Shown here: in pieces, positions 33,989 to 42,342 of the stretch
Layout of the letters: every line of letters starts with the position of its first letter
Numbering within the stretch: the first letter of the stretch is position 1
Origin: an uncultured Ruminococcus sp.
Lineage (GTDB): Bacteria > Bacillota > Clostridia > Oscillospirales > Acutalibacteraceae
Reading direction: 5' to 3'
Assembly (NCBI GenBank): GCA_902778175.1
Contig: CACYWT010000020.1
Span: forward strand, 16,007 to 80,006
Length of the DNA: 64,000 bases
Translations under genes and position numbers: made by a program
Notes under the pieces: model-generated
Told to the model about the DNA's origin: nothing
Database searches by the model: none
Seen by the model: the letters and a program-made list of their open reading frames with translations, nothing else

Positions 33989-35527
33989 TTACATCGGAAT
34001 CAGTATCATTGACCGCGCCTGTACTATATCCCCGGAAAGCCTGTTTTCCGACCGTATGGCTTCGACCGAGGTACAGTACATTCTTGCGATATCCCAGAGC
34101 TTTTCGCCCTCGTCGGCATAATAGAGCGTAAGCGCGGCGGTACTGTCCTTTTCGCGTTTTCTGTCCTCAAGTCCCTGAACGGAGGTTATGCACCTGACCT
34201 GAGAATCGGAATAGATGCATCCGTCTATCCTCAGATCAGCCTTTATTTCGGCGGTATTGTCCCCCGTGATCCTGAACGATACCGCAGGAACGATGATATC
34301 CGCCGAAACGCTCACATTTTCCGTACCTTCCGGAACAGGAGCGTCAAAGGAAAAATCTATAGTTTTTTCCGCGCAGAAGGGGATCTGCTCAGTATCAAGA
34401 GCAAGCATACAGCAGCTGAGCTTTCCTCTGATCGTAAGCTGTCCGTTTTCGGCTGATGTGATAAAGCTGATCCCGTCGCACCAGATATCTGTAACACGGG
34501 TGATAAGGTCGTCGCCGGTACTCAGCTCGCCCCTGACGGACGGTGTCATTTCAAGCTTTCCGGCAAGACGGCGCGCAGGTATGCTCCTGCATCCGAGCTG
34601 AAGCTCATATGCGGTGGAATAGGCGTCGTCAATAACGCTGACGGAGGAATTTTCATATGCAAGCACATCGGCGCAGAGCCTTGCCTCAAGCGTGATAAGT
34701 GTACTGTCCTCGTCATATTCGGATCTGAGTGAAACATCGCTGCCGAGTATCCCGACGCGGATATCGTTTTCGGTGCTGTCCGTGATACCGGGGACGTCTA
34801 TCACCTGACTGACCGGAACGGTGAAGGACATATGATCCTGCATACCTGTTTCTATATCAGTGACATACAGCACACGAAGCTGAAGTTCGCCTCGCAGCAT
34901 AAGCTTATCGTTTATTGCGCGGCATTCTCCTCTGATAAAGCAAAGCTCATATCGCAGGATATTTTCGGGCGTCTGTTTGCCCTGACCGATATCAAGCACC
35001 TCGCTGACGGTAAACTGCTGTGACGCAAGACCGCGCAGGACGCTGATCTGTTCGGTATGTTTTTTCTGGCGTATATCATCGCCCTGAATACCGGTGCAGT
35101 ATTCCTGTTCGCCGCGGTGCATGACTGCTGCTGTTACGGTAAATGCTCCGTGGATATCAAGCCTTCTCGGACCGACAGCGCGGCAGTTGAGATATTCTGT
35201 TTTCGTGCGGATACAGGCTGTCGCGTCAGGGGCAGTGTTTTTCAGCTCAAAGGAACAGGTAAAGGGGCTGGTATGTTCACAGCACCGCACTGCCTGCTTT
35301 TTGCTGTCGAGGTAATAGATCCTGACAACGGACACTCCGTCTACATCAAGACGGTTCCCGGAGATATTTCTTGAGGTTATGCTCCGTGTCATGCGGCATT
35401 TCAGTATTCTTTCTATATCCGGGCAATAATCCGGAAGACTGAAATCGAGATCAACGGGCTGTTCCGAATTCTGGCGAAGAATTTCCTCACAGACGGGACA
35501 GCACTCCTTTTCAAGCATATAATCCAT
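33989..35527 (-). CDS. sipL: SipL-like SpoIVA-interacting protein (DUF3794 and LysM)
   Basis: This 512-residue protein contains DUF3794 (SPOCS) repeats and a C-terminal LysM domain (about 463-510, ending MILIPM, with EGEKLWDIARMYC). The N-terminus has CPVCEEILRQNSEQPVDLDF and LPDYCPDIERILKCR. In Clostridioides difficile, SipL has this architecture and binds SpoIVA through its LysM domain to build the coat. Adjacency to spoIVA, 12 bases apart, supports orthology. Other DUF3794-LysM proteins of clostridia are also coat-associated, so SipL is the best but not the only reading. Confidence 0.87.
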   Translation of the reverse strand: MDYMLEKECCPVCEEILRQNSEQPVDLDFSLPDYCPDIERILKCRMTRSITSRNISGNRLDVDGVSVVRIYYLDSKKQAVRCCEHTSPFTCSFELKNTAPDATACIRTKTEYLNCRAVGPRRLDIHGAFTVTAAVMHRGEQEYCTGIQGDDIRQKKHTEQISVLRGLASQQFTVSEVLDIGQGKQTPENILRYELCFIRGECRAINDKLMLRGELQLRVLYVTDIETGMQDHMSFTVPVSQVIDVPGITDSTENDIRVGILGSDVSLRSEYDEDSTLITLEARLCADVLAYENSSVSVIDDAYSTAYELQLGCRSIPARRLAGKLEMTPSVRGELSTGDDLITRVTDIWCDGISFITSAENGQLTIRGKLSCCMLALDTEQIPFCAEKTIDFSFDAPVPEGTENVSVSADIIVPAVSFRITGDNTAEIKADLRIDGCIYSDSQVRCITSVQGLEDRKREKDSTAALTLYYADEGEKLWDIARMYCTSVEAIRSENRLSGDIVQARSMILIPM

Positions 35528-35621
35528 AGACGATCCTCTCCCATTTTTTATGTCTATGAATCTATATTCACCTGTTTTATCTTTTATTACCCCGAAAAGA
35601 AAAAAGCTGATAAAAACGGAT

Positions 35622-36278
35622 CTATGCGGAAAGTCTTTCCCTCAGATAAAGAAGAATTTTCTTTTCCCTTCGTGAGACCTGTACCTGCGTCATTCCAAGA
35701 CAGCGCGCTGTTTCTGTCTGTGTCATGCCGCTGAAAAAACGGAGCCGTATAAGCTCGCGGTCATTTCTGTCAAGCATTTTCAGCTCTGATTTCAGGGAAA
35801 GAAGCTCAGTTATACGTTCGTCAGGCGCTTCAACGGGAATATCCGTCATACCATCCTGACCGTCAGCGGAAAACGTAAGAGATACCGGAGGAGCCGAGGC
35901 GCATAAAGCCTCCGTTATCAGCCCGGGAGAAACCGACAGCCGCCGCGCAAGCTCGCTCACTGTAGGTTCGCCTTTTCCCGATCTGATATGCTCCTCGGTT
36001 TCCCGTCTGATTTTCAGCGCAAGCTCCTTCAGGCTGCGCGAAACCTTGACAGCGCCGCCGTCACGGAACAGACGCTTTATTTCCCCGATTATGACAGGAA
36101 CAGCATATGTGGAAAAGCAGAACCCCCTTGTCGCGTCGAACCTTTCCGCAGCTTTTACAAGCCCCATACAGCCTGCCTGATAAAGATCGTCATATTCTAT
36201 ACCCTTGCCGCGAAAACGGCCTGCGCAGGTGTGTACAAGCCCCAGATTTCCGCTGACAAGGGTTTCTTTATCAGACAT
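35622..36278 (-). CDS. sigF: Sporulation sigma factor SigF
   Basis: This is the first forespore-specific sigma factor. The 218-residue protein has region 2 (GIEYDDLYQAGCMGLVKAAERFD, GFCFSTYAVPVIIGEIKR), region 3 (EPTVSELARRLSVS) and region 4 (RFFSGMTQTETARCLGMTQVQVSR). It is a little shorter at the N-terminus than Bacillus SigF. Identity rests mainly on the operon: spoIIAB overlaps its start by eight bases and spoIIAA lies before that, the classic spoIIAA-spoIIAB-sigF order. Sigma-G is similar in sequence but is found elsewhere. Confidence 0.94.
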   Translation of the reverse strand: MSDKETLVSGNLGLVHTCAGRFRGKGIEYDDLYQAGCMGLVKAAERFDATRGFCFSTYAVPVIIGEIKRLFRDGGAVKVSRSLKELALKIRRETEEHIRSGKGEPTVSELARRLSVSPGLITEALCASAPPVSLTFSADGQDGMTDIPVEAPDERITELLSLKSELKMLDRNDRELIRLRFFSGMTQTETARCLGMTQVQVSRREKKILLYLRERLSA

Positions 36279-36723
36279 CGCTCAGCCTCGGACTGAGCCT
36301 TTTGACAAGGGTGACGGTCGTTCCCCTGCCGGGCTTTGATCTGACGGAGAGCTTGTCGGTGAAGCTCTGCATTACGGCAAATCCCAGACCTGCGCGTTCT
36401 TCCTCCGGGGCTGTGGTATAAAGCGGTTCCATTGCTCTGGAAACGTCTTCTATTCCGCAGCCCTTGTCACGGATCTTTATTGTCAGGGTATTGCCCTCGG
36501 TTATTTTAGCGTTGACGCTTATGCTGCCGATGGTATCACGGTAGGCATGGACGACGCAGTTTGTGACGGCTTCCGATACGGCAGTGCGGATCTCGTTCAG
36601 TTCACCTACAGTCGGATCAAGCTGGGAAGCAAATGCTGCGACAGCAGTACGGGCGAAGCTTTCGTTTGCCGATCTGCTTTCAAAGCTCATGGACATTTCG
36701 TTAAGCACTTTCATTTTTTTCAT
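36271..36723 (-). CDS. spoIIAB: Anti-sigma F factor / SpoIIAA kinase
   Basis: SpoIIAB holds SigF inactive in the predivisional cell and phosphorylates SpoIIAA. The protein of about 150 residues has the GHKL ATPase fold: NESFARTAVAAFASQLDPT, EIRTAVSEAVTNCVVHAYRD (N box), IRDKGCGIEDVSRAMEPLYT (G1 box) and ERAGLGFAVMQSFTD (G2 box). The ATG at 36723 is close behind AAAGGGG; an ATG nine bases later (36714) is an alternative and gives MKVLNEM, close to the Bacillus start. It overlaps spoIIAA upstream and sigF downstream, so the three are co-translated. Confidence 0.95.
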   Translation of the reverse strand: MKKMKVLNEMSMSFESRSANESFARTAVAAFASQLDPTVGELNEIRTAVSEAVTNCVVHAYRDTIGSISVNAKITEGNTLTIKIRDKGCGIEDVSRAMEPLYTTAPEEERAGLGFAVMQSFTDKLSVRSKPGRGTTVTLVKRLSPRLSDV

Positions 36724-37039
36724 AACCCCTTTCAAGAACATCAAGGCAGCCAAGACCGGAAAGCTCCATCATCTTGCGCAGAGCAGGCGGAATACTTACA
36801 GCCCTGACGCTGCCGCCGTAAAGCTTCATGATACGGTATCTGCCCATTATCAGTCCCACACCGGAGCTGTCCATAAATGTCACTGCGGAAAAATCAAGCA
36901 GCAGCATCACAGGTTTCATTTCACCGATAAGCGCATCTGTATATTCTCTGATTTTTCTTGCGCTGTGGTGGTCGATATCTCCCGACAGATAAACCGTAAG
37001 CACTTTTCCGTCAAATTTTGTTTTTGGCTTCAATAGCAT
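36701..37039 (-). CDS. spoIIAA: Anti-anti-sigma factor SpoIIAA
   Basis: This STAS-domain protein of about 112 residues, when dephosphorylated, displaces SigF from SpoIIAB. The phosphorylated serine lies in FMDSSGVGLIMGRYRIM, nearly identical to the Bacillus site. The start is not certain: the ATG at 37037-37039 has GGGG only two bases upstream, while a TTG two codons later (37033) has better spacing. The frame extends upstream without similarity. No Spo0A box or sigma-H promoter could be picked out with confidence between the gene and repeat copy F. Confidence 0.93.
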   Translation of the reverse strand: MLLKPKTKFDGKVLTVYLSGDIDHHSARKIREYTDALIGEMKPVMLLLDFSAVTFMDSSGVGLIMGRYRIMKLYGGSVRAVSIPPALRKMMELSGLGCLDVLERGYEKNESA

Positions 37040-37155
37040 CACCCCGTAAAAGATTTGCTTTTCCGGATCATTATACTTCCTGTACCGCCAATAATTTGCA
37101 GAACACCGTCGGACTGAAAAAAATCGCCCGTGAAGTGTTCCGGCGATAATAAGCG

Positions 37156-37360
37156 TTAAGGCAACACCGCACAAAGACCGCCTTGCGGCTTAGCACCACA
37201 TCTGCTGCGCCCGAAGGAAGTGCCCTTGGGGTACTCTTTTTCCGTCATTCTGCACAAAACTCGCTTGATAACCGTCAGGTTAACGGCACTCGTTTTGCAC
37301 ATTCTGACAAAAAAATAGACAGCGCATCTGCGGCACTATCTTTGTGCGGTATTGCCTTAA
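37156..37360. repeat. TIR repeat family copy F (best full-length copy)
   Basis: This 205-base element begins TTAAGGCAACACCGCACAAA and ends TTTGTGCGGTATTGCCTTAA, which are inverted repeats of each other with one mismatch over at least 20 bases. Inside are CCGCCTTGCGG, the GCCCGAAGGAAGTGCCCTTG module, and a central TAACCgtcaGGTTA hairpin flanked by TGCACAAAAC and CGTTTTGCAC arms. It lies about 120 bases upstream of spoIIAA. From 37361 to 37569 nothing else is recognisable. Confidence 0.92.
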
Positions 37361-37569
37361 TGTTTATCTCCGTTTATTCGCACAAGGATCAATGTCCGGC
37401 ATAAGCTGTAATGGATAAATAATTATTTGAATATAAAAAGTGTATTTTTATCAGATCTATGTCAGCTCTGAACTTCTTCAATAAGCTTTGTTTTTCATTC
37501 ACGGCACTATCGGTCATCACAGACTGTATATACCGGAAAAAGCTGCGGTCTGCAATAATAATTATTATT

Positions 37570-37675
37570 TTTTCAGTATTCATTTAGAAAATCCTGACGC
37601 GCGAAAACTGAAAAACTAAAAATGAATAATACAAAGCGAACTCCCTGCCGCTTGCGCGTCAGGATTTTCGCTTTA
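37570..37675. repeat. Terminator-like palindrome repeat
   Basis: It runs from TTTTCAGTATTCATTTAGAA through AATCCTGACGCGCGAAAACTG (first 20 bases cited) and AATGAATAATACAAAGCG to the hairpin CCTGCCGC/GCGCGTCAGG and TTTTCGCTTT. It is the same family as 27550-27668 and 57366-57492, but no tRNA gene is adjacent here. Confidence 0.78.
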
Positions 37676-37690
37676 CGAGGATGATGTGAT

Positions 37691-37879
37691 ATGAACTCCT
37701 GTGAGCTTACTGCTGCGATAACGGCAGCGGCAAATTCGATAGCCTGCTGTCTGGGAAATGATGATATTGCGCTGCTTTCGGCAGTTCTTGTGCAGCTCGG
37801 AGATACTCTTGCCGTGATCGCTGCGCAGAGAGCCTTGACAAACGATCAGTCCGGAAGCTGCGCAGAAAAGGCAAAATAA
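37691..37879 (+). CDS. Small DUF6774-like protein
   Basis: This 62-residue protein starts MNSCELTAAITAAANSIACC and has a second conserved-looking stretch LLSAVLVQLGDTLAVIAAQR. The pattern matches small clostridial proteins that I recall as DUF6774; the assignment is from memory of the family and is moderate. A GAGGATGATGTGAT leader places a ribosome site before the ATG. It is followed immediately by a strong terminator, so it is probably a monocistronic gene. Its role is unknown. Confidence 0.65.
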   Translation: MNSCELTAAITAAANSIACCLGNDDIALLSAVLVQLGDTLAVIAAQRALTNDQSGSCAEKAK

Positions 37880-37884
37880 AAAAA

Positions 37885-37918
37885 CTTCCTCTTGCGGACA
37901 GGATATCCGCAGAGGAAG
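37885..37918. terminator. Bidirectional terminator between the DUF6774-like gene and galU
   Basis: CTTCCTCTTGCGGA pairs with TCCGCAGAGGAAG around a short loop, with A-rich sequence before and T-rich sequence after. It lies between two convergent genes and can end both. Confidence 0.85.
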
Positions 37919-37936
37919 GTAATAATATTTTATTTA

Positions 37937-38809
37937 TCAGAGAGTTTTTGCGATCTCCTTGAGGTATTCCTTGAATGGACCGCCGAGCTTGGGATTGCGA
38001 AGGGCGATTTCAACAGTTGCCTGAAGTGTTCCGAGCTTGTCGCCCATGTCATAGCGCTTGCCTGTGTAGTCAACGCCGATTATGCCGACGGAACGGGCAA
38101 GCGTACACATAGCGTCGGTAAGCTGTATCTCGCCGCCTGCTCCGGGAGGTGTATTGTCGAGAATATCGAAAATATCCGGTGTAAGAACGCATCTGCCGAG
38201 AATTGAGAACAGCGAGAGGACCTGATCCTTTGTTTTGGGCTTTTCGATCATGTCGGTGCAGCTGTAAAGGTTATCCTCAAGATGATTCACCTTGAGTGAG
38301 CTGTATTTGTAGATAGCGTCCTCGGGGACAGCTTTTATGCCGACAGCCGCCTTGCCGTATTTTTTATATGCTCTGATAAGCTGTCCGCAGGCAGGATCGT
38401 CGCCAATGATTACGTCGTCGCCGTACATTACCGCAAACGGCTCGTTTCCGACAAAGGAACGCGCGCAGTTTACCGCATGACCCAGACCCTTTGTTTCCTT
38501 CTGACGGATAAAATATATGTTTGCGAGCTTTGAAATGGACACGATCTCGTCATAGACGTCCTGCTTGCCGGATTTCAGAAGTCTTTCCTCAAGTTCGGGA
38601 GCGCGGTCAAAATGGTCTTCCATAATGCCCTTGCCTCTGTTTGTGATGATAAGGATATCTGTGATGCCTGAATTGACTGCTTCCTCAACGATGTACTGGA
38701 TAGCAGGCTTATCAACGATGGTGAGCATTTCCTTGGGCATTGCCTTTGTTGCGGGAAGAACTCTTGTACCGAGACCTGCCGCAGGAATGACTGCTTTTGT
38801 TACTTTCAT
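37937..38809 (-). CDS. galU: UTP-glucose-1-phosphate uridylyltransferase
   Basis: It makes UDP-glucose from glucose-1-phosphate and UTP for cell wall glycans and glycolipids. The 290-residue length is usual. The nucleotide-binding start is AVIPAAGLGTRVLPATKAMP followed by KEML; further motifs are DKPAIQYIVEEA, AVMYGDDVI, and the C-terminal GKRYDMGDKLG with catalytic and sugar-binding residues. The ATG follows AGGAGG. It is convergent with the DUF6774-like gene and 56 bases downstream of the RING-like gene. Confidence 0.95.
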   Translation of the reverse strand: MKVTKAVIPAAGLGTRVLPATKAMPKEMLTIVDKPAIQYIVEEAVNSGITDILIITNRGKGIMEDHFDRAPELEERLLKSGKQDVYDEIVSISKLANIYFIRQKETKGLGHAVNCARSFVGNEPFAVMYGDDVIIGDDPACGQLIRAYKKYGKAAVGIKAVPEDAIYKYSSLKVNHLEDNLYSCTDMIEKPKTKDQVLSLFSILGRCVLTPDIFDILDNTPPGAGGEIQLTDAMCTLARSVGIIGVDYTGKRYDMGDKLGTLQATVEIALRNPKLGGPFKEYLKEIAKTL

Positions 38810-38865
38810 AATGTTTCCTCCTTGATCTTGTTTTTTTGATATGTGAATATTTGATGCTGACGTAT

Positions 38866-39921
38866 TCAGAATAATGTCAGGGCGGCAGCGAGGATGACCT
38901 CACACGCAAGAACGGTAAATGCGACCCCGGAGTTTATTCCGCCCTTTTGTTTGAGCAGAGCGATAAGCTCATCATGCGGCATATCGGGATCATCGCTTTT
39001 TATTTTGCGCACCCTGTCAAGACAGAAATTATAGTAGCCCCTGTTTGCCCTGAGAGAGAAGACTATCTTCATCACCAGAACAATGAAATTGATAATAAAC
39101 GGCAGGAGCATCATCATTCCGTGGAAGAAATCGCAGTGATTCCATATCCAGTTCAGGTATGAAATATAATTCGGATAATATCCGCCGGAAAGCTCGCTTT
39201 GCGCCTGTTTCCAGAGATCGCCCGTAAAATAGGTGATACTGACATAATTAAGTATTATCGGCAGAACGGTCATCAGGCAGGCGAGAATACCCTTGAGATA
39301 CTGTTTGCGGAAGAAGTACCAGACGTCGAAAAAGAAAAACGTCGCAAAATTGAATCTTCCGGTATTTTTTTTCCTGATATTGGAAAACACCGGACCGTAA
39401 TACATTTCGTTGGCCTTGACGAATGACATAAGTTCTTCGCCGGTCACTCCGTCGAAATCGTCGTCTTTTTTTACACCGGCAGGAAAATGTGCTATGCGTG
39501 TAAAGCCGACATTTCCGCCGGGGAAGATATTCGGTGGGAAATCATCATTATCGGTTCCGTCGGAGATCTCCTCGTCCTCGAAATTCTGTCCGAAATAATC
39601 GGGCAGTTTTCTGCTTTCGGGTGAGGGAAGGAAATTACCGCAGCGTTCGCAAACGATACTGTCTTTGGAGTTCTTATGACCGCAGCGAAGGCAGGCGATA
39701 GTATCGCCGTCGGCATTTTCCGCGACCTTGTCGGCATTTTGTTTTGCCATATGTTCCTTCCAGGAGATCCCATCCTTATGCAGCTCAGGGAAGATACATT
39801 TGTTTTTTATCTCATAGCAAGCCCTGTGATAAGGTGCGCCGCATTTAGGGCAAACGACAATATCGTCGCCGTCCTGAAATCTTTTATCGCAGACGGGGCA
39901 ATTAATGCTTGTAAAATCCAT
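38866..39921 (-). CDS. Membrane protein with prokaryotic RING-like zinc domains (DUF2628)
   Basis: This 351-residue protein starts with a zinc-binding module of the prokaryotic RING type (CPVCDKRFQDGDDIVVCPKC, then GAPYHRACYE). A zinc-ribbon follows (CLRCGHKNSKDSIVCERC), then an acidic linker (about 120-165). The C-terminal half is membrane-embedded and similar to DUF2628, with RFNFATFFFFDVWYFFRKQY and several helices. Proteins of this architecture are common in Oscillospiraceae and Lachnospiraceae; the function is unknown. A structural role or membrane-linked sensing is only a guess. It is upstream of galU on the same strand. Confidence 0.72.
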   Translation of the reverse strand: MDFTSINCPVCDKRFQDGDDIVVCPKCGAPYHRACYEIKNKCIFPELHKDGISWKEHMAKQNADKVAENADGDTIACLRCGHKNSKDSIVCERCGNFLPSPESRKLPDYFGQNFEDEEISDGTDNDDFPPNIFPGGNVGFTRIAHFPAGVKKDDDFDGVTGEELMSFVKANEMYYGPVFSNIRKKNTGRFNFATFFFFDVWYFFRKQYLKGILACLMTVLPIILNYVSITYFTGDLWKQAQSELSGGYYPNYISYLNWIWNHCDFFHGMMMLLPFIINFIVLVMKIVFSLRANRGYYNFCLDRVRKIKSDDPDMPHDELIALLKQKGGINSGVAFTVLACEVILAAALTLF

Positions 39922-40310
39922 AATAGTTTCACCTTAAAAAAATCTTTGTTGTCTGTAATATTTATACCCTGATATACATTATACAATACTTCTGTTCAAT
40001 AAGCAAGTCATATTAATTCATAATTCATAATGTATTCTGCATGATGAACTGTGCAATGTGCAATGAATATCACACTGTGAAGAAGTACCTGCCGAACGGT
40101 CGGAAAAAAGCAATGGACGGCCGGAAATTGGCAGCAAACGGTAATTGTGATTATTTATATATATGATGCATAAAAAACAAATGATTTATTGTAACAAAAA
40201 TCAATAGTAATTTCAATTGATACGAGGTATAATTATATCAGCAGCAATATCATCACAAATACGGTAACGGGTCTGTTGTTTCATACAATTCCATTTTCCA
40301 TTGCAGACGG

Positions 40311-40756
40311 GTGGGTTCATCATATAATGCAAATAATGAAGATGAATTATACAGCTGCAACGCAAACGATCAGTGGCTGATTGAACCGGTGAGTGGTTAT
40401 AATGCATTATATGCAAAAGAATATGCTCAGCGAAATTGGAATAAACGCTTACGCGCGTATCCTGATTTAGATCATATTGGCGGGAACTGTGCTAATTATG
40501 TGTCACAATGTTTGGTAAATGGTGGATATCATTAAATTATAAAACAGGAGATGTAGTACAAATTGTTAGACACTATCAATCTTCTTTGACTGCTGTTCAT
40601 ACAATGATAATAACCCAACATGACTTTAATAATAAAGGAAACAATATAATGACATATCAATCAAACGATACACTTTCAAAATCTTTACGCAATGTTTGTA
40701 ATTATTATGCCGGTTTAAGCGGACAATACTATACAAAGTTTTATGATTTCACATAA
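40311..40756 (+). pseudogene. Decayed amidase-domain (Amidase_6) protein
   Basis: Two short frames together carry pieces of a putative amidase domain. The first (40311-40535) has YNALYAKEYAQRNWN and GGNCANYVSQCLVNGG, the catalytic-Cys region. The second (40508-40756) has KTGDVVQIVRHYQS and HTMIITQHD with the His region, then YQSNDTLSKSL. The frames differ by one and the stretch normally between them, including a conserved Trp region, is missing. The sequence is AT-rich compared with neighbours and has no convincing start or signal peptide. The 39922-40310 stretch upstream is AT-rich with no gene seen. Confidence 0.7.
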
Positions 40757-40769
40757 GGAGGAGATAATC

Positions 40770-41384
40770 ATGTCAAAGAAAATATGGATAGCTGCATTGG
40801 CAGCAGTACTTGCAGTTGGCGTCGGAGTAGGTTCCGTTGTCGTATTCGGAGGAGCAAATAATACCGATAAGGCACAAAGGTCTGTCAGTCAGGAGGAACA
40901 TGATAAAGCCAAAAAGGAATTATCGGACAGTTTTTCGTCAGCCGAATCACAACACTATAACGAATTAAAGGACAGCAGCGAATATGATTCGATAGATGAC
41001 AAATATCTTAAAGATTCTCTGATCCGCGCCGATGCAACGATCGAAGCGGAAAAAGATTATGATAAGATACTGCTCGATCTGCTTAAAAGAAAAAATATGA
41101 TCGGGAAAGATGTGACACTCGAAACATTGGGATATTCAGAGGATCATAAAGAGTATTATGATTATATCCGCGCACTTTGCAGACTTTACAGCGATAAGGA
41201 CACTTTCCTTACCAATGAGGAGATCGTAAGAATAGAGGTTCGGCTTGAGTATGCTCATACAGCTCTCTATGATGAAAAAATCGAATTGAAAACAAATTAT
41301 AATGAAGAAGAGGTGCTTCAGCTGCAAAAGCTTATCCGTGATACGATAGGAATTGAAGAACCGCAGGTTGCAATAAATAAATGA
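40770..41384 (+). CDS. Exported or membrane-anchored protein of unknown function
   Basis: This protein of about 204 residues has an N-terminal signal or anchor segment (KKIWIAALAAVLAVGVGVG, about 3-21; no lipobox Cys follows). The rest is charged and mostly helical, with many Lys, Glu and Asp residues. Two predicted helical blocks (about 40-75 and 110-195) may form coiled coils. No family is recognised. The ATG at 40770 is set by AAGGAGGAG. It lies 13 bases after the amidase remnant and is followed by a strong terminator. Confidence 0.68.
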   Translation: MSKKIWIAALAAVLAVGVGVGSVVVFGGANNTDKAQRSVSQEEHDKAKKELSDSFSSAESQHYNELKDSSEYDSIDDKYLKDSLIRADATIEAEKDYDKILLDLLKRKNMIGKDVTLETLGYSEDHKEYYDYIRALCRLYSDKDTFLTNEEIVRIEVRLEYAHTALYDEKIELKTNYNEEEVLQLQKLIRDTIGIEEPQVAINK

Positions 41385-41394
41385 TAATCCCTTA

Positions 41395-41420
41395 CCGCCC
41401 CGCCCGGGGCGGTTTTTCTT
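41395..41420 (+). terminator. Rho-independent terminator
   Basis: CCGCCCC (41395-41401) and GGGGCGG (41406-41412) form a 7-bp stem with a 4-base loop, followed by TTTTTCTTTT. Confidence 0.88.
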
Positions 41421-41546
41421 TTGCAGTGTGATAATTTTCTTAAATACTCTTCTATTTTACTTCGTAATGTGCTATACTTAAAGATATGATTGCGGAAGTA
41501 TCGTTTTCCGCAGAAAATAATTGTTGATTATATTCAGGGTGGGTCT

Positions 41547-42314
41547 ATGAGCAATCATGATGAAAAAAAATATAATGATATAATAGCAGGCAGGAATCCC
41601 GTTACCGAGGCTCTCCGCTCCGGCAGGGCGATCGACTGCCTGTATATTGCAAGAGGCGAGCTGAGCGGCTCCGCAAAGGTCATTACCGCCCTTGCTAAGG
41701 AAAAAGGTATTACAATAAAGGAAGTTGACAGGAAAAAGCTTGACTTCATGACGGGCGGCGCCGTACATCAGGGCGTTGCGGCAAGCGCTGCGGTGATAGA
41801 TTACAGCAGTGTTGACGATATTTTCGCCCTCGCTGAGGAAAGAGGAGAAAAACCGTTTGTTATCGTCCTTGACGAAATAGAGGATCCCCATAATCTCGGC
41901 GCGATAATCCGTACCGCGGAATGTGCTGGCGCACACGGGATAATTATCCCTAAGCGCAGGGCGGCAGGTCTCAGCGGTATCGTCGGAAAGGCAAGCGCCG
42001 GTGCATATGAATATGTCCCCGTGGCAAGGGTGACTAATCTCGCTTCAGCAATAGATGAACTTAAAGAACGCGGCTGCTGGGTCTACGGCGCTGATATGAA
42101 CGGTCAGCCCTACTGCGAGGGTGACCTTACCGGGGCGGCGGCTCTGGTCATCGGCTCGGAGGGAAAGGGCCTCGGCAGACTTATCCGGGAAAAATGCGAC
42201 GCTGTGCTGTCCCTGCCGATGCTCGGAAAGATCAATTCTCTCAATGCCTCCGTTGCGGCAGGTGTTCTTATGTATGAATTTACAAGACAGCGTCTGAATA
42301 TAAAGGCAAAATAA
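41547..42314 (+). CDS. rlmB: TrmH/RlmB family 23S rRNA 2'-O-methyltransferase
   Basis: This protein of about 255 residues is a SPOUT methyltransferase of the RlmB type. The N-terminal substrate-binding domain has IIAGRNPVTEALRSGRAIDC. The C-terminal trefoil-knot domain carries VIVLDEIEDPHNLGAIIRTA, VIGSEGKGLGRLI and SLPMLGKINSLNASVAAGVL, motifs 1-3. It probably methylates G2251 of 23S rRNA; tRNA targets of related proteins cannot be excluded. The ATG at 41547 has a GGGTGGG site 4 bases upstream. Confidence 0.92.
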   Translation: MSNHDEKKYNDIIAGRNPVTEALRSGRAIDCLYIARGELSGSAKVITALAKEKGITIKEVDRKKLDFMTGGAVHQGVAASAAVIDYSSVDDIFALAEERGEKPFVIVLDEIEDPHNLGAIIRTAECAGAHGIIIPKRRAAGLSGIVGKASAGAYEYVPVARVTNLASAIDELKERGCWVYGADMNGQPYCEGDLTGAAALVIGSEGKGLGRLIREKCDAVLSLPMLGKINSLNASVAAGVLMYEFTRQRLNIKAK

Positions 42315-42342
42315 TAAAGGCAAAACAAACCGGAGGAAAAAA

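Noticed and set aside
37183..37404. ORF of 73 codons, similar in sequence to ORFs at 26370, 31642 and 59116
   Set aside because: All of these lie inside copies of the TIR repeat, so they resemble each other because the DNA is repeated. None has a ribosome site or stays open across truncated copies.
37389..37583. Minus-strand ORF of 64 codons between repeat copy F and the palindrome repeat
   Set aside because: Its start lies within a repeat, it has no convincing ribosome site, and its composition is AT-driven. No family is recognised.
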